Source: Polynucleobacter sp. AP-Melu-500A-A1 (lineage in GTDB: Bacteria > Pseudomonadota > Gammaproteobacteria > Burkholderiales > Burkholderiaceae). Taken from it: a DNA stretch of 64,000 nt. Positions 25,493 to 33,213 of the stretch are shown piece after piece. The stretch spans positions 89,241 through 153,240 of the forward strand of contig NZ_JACVOZ010000005.1 in assembly GCF_018882125.1 (NCBI RefSeq). The letters are read 5' to 3'. Below the pieces are notes generated by a model. The model saw only the letters and a program-made list of their open reading frames with translations, did not search any database and was not told the DNA's origin. Within the stretch, counting starts at the first letter, position 1; the number at the start of each line of letters is the position of its first letter. The translations under genes and the position numbers were made by a program.

Positions 25493-26584
25493 CTAATGAA
25501 GTTCTTGCATTGTTTTATCCACGCATCTTGCTATTTTTTTATACCCCTCTGGATTTGGGTGAGGGTCATTCATAAAATAATCCGCAGGCTCAAGACCACA
25601 GTTTTTGAATCCATCTACTAGCTTAGCGCCAGAGTGAGCTATTTTTTCTCTGGCCAGCTGACCTAAGGGATTGGGGGTATTGCCACGTTCAAGCTCTTCT
25701 TTTGTAGGGATGTGAATAAAAACAATATTATTCCCGTATTGCTTTATCAAAGTCTCCATAGCAGGTAAATTAGGATTGGCAAATCTTAATTTGTATTCAT
25801 TTTTGATATATCCCCATATAAAATGAAGACTTGAGAAATATTGACGAAAGAATTTTTTCTCCTTGGCTACGCTTTTATCTGCATATTCAGCATCTCTAAA
25901 TTTCCTCAACTGACTAACAAATGCTTCGTCATCTTTTTCGGGCTTTGGATAATATCCTTCATCGCCCTTACAGTTTTTACTATCAGCCAGACAATTTAAA
26001 AAACGCTCAGGAAAATTCCAGACGACTCTTTGATAGTCATCCGATATAAAGGGAACAATCACTTTATTAATACGGATTCCTGAATCGACTAATTGGTCAT
26101 TGAGCAACTTCCACTGGGCAAAGCCCGTACCAAGTAGTCCTCCATTAATCATCTGTATTGTTTTGCTATTTTTATCCTCTAGATCGTAAAACCAAGGCGT
26201 AGCGCCCTGACCTTCGGTAAATGAATCGCCAAGTACTAAAGTACTTGGTAGGTCCTTGTCGATATTGCGCTTTTGAACCAATCCTAAATTATTGGTCTTG
26301 AATTCGTAATCGTATTCTTTATGTAATCCGGGTCCATCTTCATAATAGGCAGTGGCACGAACGGTTGTGTTGGGCAAATACGTAAAGATTTTGCCTTGAT
26401 TGCGAAATGCAGGGGCCTGATCTGCTGTGCCAAAAAGCATATACCTACGACTACGCTCATGGTCGTTAGAAAGCTCTTTACCAATAATAAGGCTAGCAAT
26501 CATTTCAAACAGCAGCAAGCCAATGAAAAGCGACCCTATTGCTATCAGAATATTTTTTAGTATTGTGAGGGGGTTATTAGTCAT
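25493..26584 (-). CDS. Membrane-anchored SGNH-hydrolase-like protein
   Basis: A 363-residue protein with an N-terminal membrane helix (about residues 11-33) and a periplasmic SGNH-like domain. Block I is 'STLVLGDSFTEGQGA' (nucleophile Ser at about residue 121), a Gly block follows ('INGGLLGTGFAQW'), and the C-terminal block is 'MNDPHPNPEGYKKIA' with a D-x-H pair. Such proteins esterify or de-esterify exported polysaccharides. The D-x-H arrangement resembles AlgX/AlgJ-type proteins, not the D-x-x-H of classical esterases. It is convergent with the GT-C-like gene (22 bp between stops). Confidence 0.75.
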   Translation of the reverse strand: MTNNPLTILKNILIAIGSLFIGLLLFEMIASLIIGKELSNDHERSRRYMLFGTADQAPAFRNQGKIFTYLPNTTVRATAYYEDGPGLHKEYDYEFKTNNLGLVQKRNIDKDLPSTLVLGDSFTEGQGATPWFYDLEDKNSKTIQMINGGLLGTGFAQWKLLNDQLVDSGIRINKVIVPFISDDYQRVVWNFPERFLNCLADSKNCKGDEGYYPKPEKDDEAFVSQLRKFRDAEYADKSVAKEKKFFRQYFSSLHFIWGYIKNEYKLRFANPNLPAMETLIKQYGNNIVFIHIPTKEELERGNTPNPLGQLAREKIAHSGAKLVDGFKNCGLEPADYFMNDPHPNPEGYKKIARCVDKTMQELH

Positions 26585-26646
26585 GTTTCGTCTAATTTTT
26601 TAAATACAATAACAGTTAATAATAAAATTTTAGCCCCACTTATGAA

Positions 26647-27627
26647 ATGGTCACATCTGTGAAAAAACTGATTGTTATTGCCTCTGCGATTACAGGCCTA
26701 GCCCTCTCCCAAATATCACTTGCCGCTTATCCGGAGAAGTCGATTCGTCTAGTGGTGCCATTTGCCACTGGAGGAACCTCAGAAATTGTGGCCCGCTCAG
26801 TGGCTAGTAGTCTGTCGACAAGTCTTGGTCAATCCGTCTATGTCGATAACAAGCCAGGCGGCGCTGGAAATATTGCCATGGAAGAAGTTAAGCGTGCAAA
26901 TCCAGATGGCTACACACTGATTTTGGGTCACGTAGGCACCTTGGCTGTTAATCCTGCTTTATTTGGTAGCAAGCTGCCGTATGACCCCAATAAAGATTTT
27001 GCTCCGGTGACTTTAGTTGCAAAAGTACCCAACGTGATTGCAGTCAGCAGTAAGAGCTCCTACAAAACGTTGGCCGACTTGGTGGCGGATGCTAAAAAGA
27101 ATCCAGGAAAAATTAATTATGGTTCTGCAGGCAATGGCAGTGCTGGCCACCTAGCAATGGAATACTTTTCTGCAGTTGCTGGGATTGACTTAGTTCATGT
27201 TCCCTACAAAGGATCCGGCCCGATGCTGACTGATCTCATTGGTGGACAGATACAGGCGACCTTTAATGGCCTTCCCTCATTAATGGGACAAATTAGTGGT
27301 GGCGCTCTCCGCCCGTTAGCTGTTGGCTCCATAGAGAGATCAAAGGTACTTCCTAATGTGCCAACGATCGCTGAATCTGGCTACAAAGGATTTGAAACTT
27401 CTCAATGGTATGGAATCATGGCACCAGCAGGAACTCCAAAACCCATTATTGATAGACTCCAAAAAGAGATTGCGAAGGCTCTTAAAAATAAGGAAGACTC
27501 TAAGCGTATGTTAGAAGATGGTGCTGTATTAATAGGCGACACTCCTGAGCAATTTGCTGCGTTCATCAAAGTTGAACAAGGTCGTTGGGGTAAAGTCGTT
27601 GAAAAAGCTGGCATTCAAGTAGATTGA
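26647..27627 (+). CDS. Bug/TctC-family periplasmic solute-binding protein (first)
   Basis: A 326-residue tripartite-tricarboxylate-transporter receptor protein. A signal peptide (about residues 5-27, ending 'LAAYPEKS') is followed by the family pattern 'YPEKSIRLVVPFATGGTSEI' and 'SVYVDNKPGGAGNIA', then 'HVPYKGSGPMLTDLIGGQI'. Bug proteins bind carboxylates, amino-acid-like or aromatic acids. No TctA/TctB membrane genes are nearby. A GTG at 26659 (12 bp in) is an alternative start that gives a more typical Lys-containing signal peptide. The next gene is a paralogue 7 bp downstream. Confidence 0.93.
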   Translation: MVTSVKKLIVIASAITGLALSQISLAAYPEKSIRLVVPFATGGTSEIVARSVASSLSTSLGQSVYVDNKPGGAGNIAMEEVKRANPDGYTLILGHVGTLAVNPALFGSKLPYDPNKDFAPVTLVAKVPNVIAVSSKSSYKTLADLVADAKKNPGKINYGSAGNGSAGHLAMEYFSAVAGIDLVHVPYKGSGPMLTDLIGGQIQATFNGLPSLMGQISGGALRPLAVGSIERSKVLPNVPTIAESGYKGFETSQWYGIMAPAGTPKPIIDRLQKEIAKALKNKEDSKRMLEDGAVLIGDTPEQFAAFIKVEQGRWGKVVEKAGIQVD

Positions 27628-27634
27628 GTCTCCA

Positions 27635-28606
27635 ATGAAAATATTATCTTCAAGTCTGATTACGTGCTTACTATGCATCCTTAATGTAGGTATTGCTAAT
27701 GCGCAAAGCACATACCCTAATCGAACTATCCAAACTATCATGCCGCTTCAAGCCGGTAGTGGTGTTGATATTCTGTTTCGCCCGATCGCACAAAAGATGA
27801 GTGAGACCTTAGGTCAAGCTGTCACGATTGAAAATATTCCTGGCGGCGCAGGTTTAATAGGAACTGCCAAGGTAGCGCAAAGTCCTGCAGAAGGCTACGC
27901 CTTAGGAGCATTTAACGACAGCATTCTGACCATGCTACCCAATCTGTATAAAAAGATTGATTACGATCCAGTACAAAGTTTTGCGCCTATCTCAGAACTC
28001 GCCGCTATTACTTTTGTACTCGTTGCTAACCCCGCTTTTCCAGGAAATACTGCAGCTGACTTGGTTCGCATCGCTAAAGAAAAACCGGGCAAGATTGACT
28101 ATGCCTCTGGAGGTAACGGCTCACCACAACATATTGGTATGGAAATCTTTCGTCAATATACCGGTGCGCCCATTGTTCATATTCCCTATCGTGGCGCTGC
28201 TGCAGCAGTCACCGATGTGATGGCAGGACAAGTACCTGTCATGATTAGTGCACTCTCAGTAGTGCTTCCTCACATTCGCGCAGGCAAACTCAAGGTATTG
28301 GGAGTTGCTAGTAAAACCCGCTCGCCATTGCTACCCAATACCCCAACGATTGATGAAAGCGTTAAAGGCTATGAGTTTTCTACTTGGGGTGCACTACTTG
28401 CACCCAAGGGAACGCCACCAGCAGTCATTGACAAACTCAATGAGTCTTTAGCCATTGCGCTGAAAGATCCGAAGCTGCGTGAGCAACTGATTGCCCAAGG
28501 TTTTGAATTTGTTCCTCTGGGCTCAGATCATTTAAAAAATATGATTGCCCAAGGCTTAGTAAAAATGAAAAAAGTTATCAAGGATGGTGGTATTCAGCCT
28601 GATTGA
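27635..28606 (+). CDS. Bug/TctC-family periplasmic solute-binding protein (second)
   Basis: A 323-residue paralogue of the preceding gene, with its own signal peptide (residues 1-23, ending 'IANAQ') and the same landmarks ('YPNRTIQTIMPLQAGSGVDI', 'ENIPGGAGLIGTAKVA', 'HIPYRGAAAAVTDVMAGQV'). Divergence between the two is substantial, so the duplication is not recent and ligand specificities probably differ. It is co-transcribed with the first copy and convergent with the gene at 28626. Confidence 0.93.
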   Translation: MKILSSSLITCLLCILNVGIANAQSTYPNRTIQTIMPLQAGSGVDILFRPIAQKMSETLGQAVTIENIPGGAGLIGTAKVAQSPAEGYALGAFNDSILTMLPNLYKKIDYDPVQSFAPISELAAITFVLVANPAFPGNTAADLVRIAKEKPGKIDYASGGNGSPQHIGMEIFRQYTGAPIVHIPYRGAAAAVTDVMAGQVPVMISALSVVLPHIRAGKLKVLGVASKTRSPLLPNTPTIDESVKGYEFSTWGALLAPKGTPPAVIDKLNESLAIALKDPKLREQLIAQGFEFVPLGSDHLKNMIAQGLVKMKKVIKDGGIQPD

Positions 28607-28625
28607 GGCCAAAGGTTTCTCCCTC

Positions 28626-29351
28626 TTAGCGTCTTTGATAACTATTCAATAAATTATCCTGCAAGACATATGCAATGCCATTAGCAATGAGTGAGAGCTC
28701 TTGGTCTAATACCCGCGTCTTATAAGTCCAACCCGTAGGCAATTTTAATTGTTTAGCGAGATCTGGTAAATCGCTCATCGCTAAATTGGGATTAATAATT
28801 TGGGAGTAAGACTGCATCACATAAACCTCACCAGTAGGCGAAGTGAGCTCATAAATTGACGTACCCGACTTATAGATAAAGTTAGTAGTTCGAATAACTT
28901 CATTAGGGGAGTATTGCTTGCTACCGAGTAATTGCTTAAGTAAACCCACTTTAAGCGTAGCGCGTAAATTCATGTCAATGCCCCCAAAGGATTCCTTAAC
29001 TGAATTAACAGTGCTGCCTGCTGCTTGAATCTCATCCATAGTCCAGTAACGCGGGCCGTTCAGAAGCACAAATGAGGCTCCATAGGCCTTTTCAACGGAT
29101 TCTTTTGTCAGCGTCTTCCATTGAGCTTCTGGACAAAGATTGAGCCCCTGAGTATTAAAGACCTTAACTTCTAATGTTAAAAAATCGCGCTTCCCATAGA
29201 TCACCTCGCAATAGCGTAGGTTACGCAAGTTGGAAACACTCTTTTCATATTCTGGATTGACATTGGTTGTTTGTCCAAATGCGTGGCCAATCGATAAGAT
29301 AAAGCCAAGGGTAATCAAAAGGAATTGATTCATGCGCATGAGGATGTCCAT
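28626..29351 (-). CDS. Secreted protein of unknown function
   Basis: A 241-residue protein with a signal peptide (hydrophobic stretch about residues 9-25, 'LLITLGFILSIGHAFGQ'). No family was recognised. The mature part contains 'RNLRYCEVIYGKRDFLTLEVKVFNT' (split here in the middle of a Cys-containing strand), and two cysteines that could pair. 'YELTSPTGEVYVMQSYSQI' suggests a beta-rich fold. ATGs at 29336 and 29333 are alternative starts. It lies 115 bp after groEL on the same strand, beyond the groEL terminator. Confidence 0.75.
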   Translation of the reverse strand: MDILMRMNQFLLITLGFILSIGHAFGQTTNVNPEYEKSVSNLRNLRYCEVIYGKRDFLTLEVKVFNTQGLNLCPEAQWKTLTKESVEKAYGASFVLLNGPRYWTMDEIQAAGSTVNSVKESFGGIDMNLRATLKVGLLKQLLGSKQYSPNEVIRTTNFIYKSGTSIYELTSPTGEVYVMQSYSQIINPNLAMSDLPDLAKQLKLPTGWTYKTRVLDQELSLIANGIAYVLQDNLLNSYQRR

Positions 29352-29394
29352 CCAAAAGGGTTGATATGGTAATTACCTACTTACTGTAACAAAT

Positions 29395-29427
29395 AAAAAA
29401 CGCCTGGTCTTGTGAACCAGGCGTTTT
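29395..29427 (-). terminator. Intrinsic terminator of groES-groEL
   Basis: A perfect 8-bp stem CGCCTGGT/ACCAGGCG (29401-29408 with 29416-29423) with a 7-base loop lies about 40 bp past the groEL stop. On the minus strand the stem is followed by TTTTTTATT. Confidence 0.9.
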
Positions 29428-29465
29428 CATTTTCCACAGCATACTCGCTGCGGAAGGTCGGGCTA

Positions 29466-31133
<1,668 letters not shown>

Positions 31134-31146
31134 TTAAATACTGAAA

Positions 31147-31437
31147 TTACTTCTGTACAACAGCCATGATGTCTTCTTCGCGCATCACGAGAAGCTCGTC
31201 GCCTTCGACTTTGACTGTTTGACCTGCATATTTGCCAAATAACACGCGATCGCCCACTTTGACGTCTGGTGGATTTAACTTGCCGCTGTCATCACGTTTG
31301 CCTGGGCCTACAGCTAATACTTCACCTTGGTCAGGCTTTTCAGCAGCAGCATCCGGAATGATGATTCCAGAGGCAGTTTTTGATTCTTGATCTAAACGTT
31401 TGATGATTACGCGATCATGTAAAGGACGCAGATTCAT
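31147..31437 (-). CDS. groES: 10 kDa co-chaperonin GroES
   Basis: The 96-residue lid of the GroEL cage. '[18 protein letters not shown]' and the mobile loop '[18 protein letters not shown]' are intact, as is '[21 protein letters not shown]'. A GAGAAGG ribosome-binding site lies just before the ATG. It is the first gene of the heat-shock operon. Confidence 0.98.
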   Translation of the reverse strand: MNLRPLHDRVIIKRLDQESKTASGIIIPDAAAEKPDQGEVLAVGPGKRDDSGKLNPPDVKVGDRVLFGKYAGQTVKVEGDELLVMREEDIMAVVQK

Positions 31438-31544
31438 TCCTTCTCCTATGTTAGTAAGTGTTAACTAATTAAAAAACCAATATAAATCAATGCCTTATAA
31501 TCTCTTCACACGGAAGCTAAGGGTAAAATACCAAAAACATCCTT

Positions 31545-31571
31545 TTAGCACTCGCGTGTCGGGAGTGCTGA
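31545..31571. promoter_or_regulatory. CIRCE operator (HrcA-binding site) of groESL
   Basis: TTAGCACTC-N9-GAGTGCTGA, one mismatch from the consensus CIRCE inverted repeat TTAGCACTC-N9-GAGTGCTAA. It lies about 108 bp upstream of groES and begins right at the -10 element of the minus-strand promoter, so bound HrcA would block transcription start. HrcA itself is not in the window. Confidence 0.93.
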
Positions 31572-31600
31572 TTATATAGGTCTATTCCCAGCAATTTCAA
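31571..31600 (-). promoter_or_regulatory. Sigma-70-type promoter of groESL
   Basis: On the minus strand TTGAAA (31600-31595), an 18-bp spacer and a perfect TATAAT (31576-31571) precede groES and abut the CIRCE repeat. With the operator and the divergent EAL operon leader, this fills the 308-314-bp gap between groES and the next gene; no other feature is apparent there except the hairpin at 31704-31743. Confidence 0.8.
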
Positions 31601-31703
31601 GAGCAGATCACCATAAATTCTTTAAGGATTTAGACCCTTTCTATACTGAGCACAGGCTGGTAGGTCAATTCCTACAGATAAATCAGCCTTAAGCCCTTAC
31701 CGC

Positions 31704-31743
31704 TCCAATCCGTCCTGCCTAGACTGGACAGTCACCGATTGGA
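31704..31743 (+). promoter_or_regulatory. Leader hairpin that pairs with the ribosome-binding site of the EAL gene
   Basis: TCCAATC (31704-31710) can pair perfectly with GATTGGA (31737-31743), with an inner GTCC/GGAC helix. The right arm contains the first three bases of the GGAG that lies 7 bases before the ATG at 31752. Folding in mRNA would hide the ribosome-binding site. Regulation is inferred only from this geometry. Confidence 0.45.
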
Positions 31744-31751
31744 GAATGCTG

Positions 31752-32585
31752 ATGAGCCCGAAATCCCGGCTGTACACGCTTGTAAAGGCATGGAAGAACA
31801 AACCCTTCCAAGAAGTACGAGACGCCTGTGGCGACCCCTGGCTTGGCTTGAGTAGCCAAGCTCTCGAAGAACATCAATCCTGGTCTAAAAGACAGGCAAT
31901 TGGCCATGAACCCATTTTTAACTGCAAAGGCACAAAACTGACTGGAACTTTATTTAGACCACTCTTGACCAGTAATGACATGCAATTGTTGCGTTTATTC
32001 ATGGAGGGCTTAGATAGCATTTCTTATTGGTATCGCAGTGGTCGCTTTATCCCCGGCATTTTGCCAATCCCTGCCCATGCTCTTGCTTCAAGTAAATATA
32101 TAGATGCTTTGTCAGATCTCATTCTGAACTCCCGCTTACCGGTGGGTCTTGTCACCTTAGGAATTCAAACTCTGCCGGATTCTAAGTTAGAGGATTCTTG
32201 CAAAGAAGGTTTATTACGTATGCGCCGACTAGGCGTCTTAGTGCACTTACTGCAATTTTCTGGGGGCGTAGAGCAGTTGCATTGGGTACAAGAATTACAG
32301 ATGGAAGGCGTGCATCTCGATATGGCGCTTGTTCGTCAACAAGAACTCCCAATGGAATTGCTATCTCAACTCCAGCGATCTAGAACTCAAATCTACGCTA
32401 GCAACTTAACACTAGTGAAGGATTTAGAAAATGCATCGTTGATGCAAGTCGATCACTGTTATGGCGGACTCATGATGCCTCCATTGAGTAGACACCAAAT
32501 GCTACAGATCAACGACAGTCGGATCGCCAAAGCTATTTTTTCGCTGCACCCTCATCCACAACCAAACCAAAACGGAGACAAGTAA
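31752..32585 (+). CDS. Degenerate EAL-domain protein (BvgR-like), first gene of a signalling operon
   Basis: About 277 residues with the layout of an EAL domain but without its catalytic residues. 'HEPIFNCKGTKLTGTLFRPLL' aligns with the EALxR start (Glu replaced by Gly, Arg kept). 'VLVHLLQFSGGVEQL' stands where DDFGTGYSS is expected (both Asp lost), 'MEGVHLDMALV' replaces the KID motif, and the late Glu motif is missing. It should therefore not cleave cyclic di-GMP; a ligand-binding or protein-interaction role is likely. An ATG at 31746 is possible, but GGAG spacing favours 31752. The TAA overlaps the next ATG (TAATG). Length and company recall Bordetella BvgR (291 residues), also an EAL-like protein. 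Confidence 0.75.
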   Translation: MSPKSRLYTLVKAWKNKPFQEVRDACGDPWLGLSSQALEEHQSWSKRQAIGHEPIFNCKGTKLTGTLFRPLLTSNDMQLLRLFMEGLDSISYWYRSGRFIPGILPIPAHALASSKYIDALSDLILNSRLPVGLVTLGIQTLPDSKLEDSCKEGLLRMRRLGVLVHLLQFSGGVEQLHWVQELQMEGVHLDMALVRQQELPMELLSQLQRSRTQIYASNLTLVKDLENASLMQVDHCYGGLMMPPLSRHQMLQINDSRIAKAIFSLHPHPQPNQNGDK

Positions 32586-33208
32586 TGAGAAAACGTGTGA
32601 TGCTAGTAGACGACCATCCAGCAATGCTGATGGCACTTAAAAGTATGTTGCAAGACCAATTGCTTTTTGAGATCGCGGGGCAGGCTCAGAACGGTGAGGA
32701 ATGCCTGCGATCGATTAAAGAAGTGAATCCCAATATGATGATCTTGGATTTAGATATGCCTAAAACGGATGGCTTTGATGTCATTCGTAGAATTGGTTTG
32801 ATGTACCCCGATATTCGGATCTTGGTGCTCTCTAGCTTAGATGAAGCTGTATATGGTGGTAGGGTCCGCTCTCTAGGCGCCCACGGCTTTGTGAATAAGA
32901 CCGCTGGCGCTGATGTCATCTTAGCTGCATGCGTTGCTATCTCGCAAGGGTATAACTTTTTTACCCACGGCAAGAACGGTAATAGCTCATTAAGCGATAA
33001 CGATAAGTTGGCGCTGATCTCAGATCGCGAATTACAGGTCATGAAATATCTTGGTAAAGGCAATACCAATCAACAAATTTCAGACATGCTACACATTAGC
33101 AATAAGACCGTAGCCACTTATAAGACTAGAGTCTTTGATAAGCTAGGTATTAACAATATTGCTGATCTCATCTTGTTCTGCCGCATGAACAACATCATCG
33201 AAAGTTAA
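32585..33208 (+). CDS. NarL/LuxR-type response regulator (BvgA-like)
   Basis: A 207-residue regulator: receiver domain 'MLVDDHPAMLMALKSML' with phospho-acceptor Asp at about residue 55 ('MMILDLDMPKTDG') and Lys in 'GFVNKTAGA'. A C-terminal LuxR helix-turn-helix follows with 'LISDRELQVMKYLGKGNTNQQISDML' and 'ISNKTVATYKTRVFDKLG'. Its size and DNA-binding helix wording are close to BvgA (209 residues, 'LSNKTVSTYKTR'). It is translationally coupled to the EAL gene and sits 5 bp before the kinase, so it is the natural output of that kinase. Target genes cannot be read from the sequence. Confidence 0.93.
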   Translation: MRKRVMLVDDHPAMLMALKSMLQDQLLFEIAGQAQNGEECLRSIKEVNPNMMILDLDMPKTDGFDVIRRIGLMYPDIRILVLSSLDEAVYGGRVRSLGAHGFVNKTAGADVILAACVAISQGYNFFTHGKNGNSSLSDNDKLALISDRELQVMKYLGKGNTNQQISDMLHISNKTVATYKTRVFDKLGINNIADLILFCRMNNIIES

Positions 33209-33213
33209 ACCAC

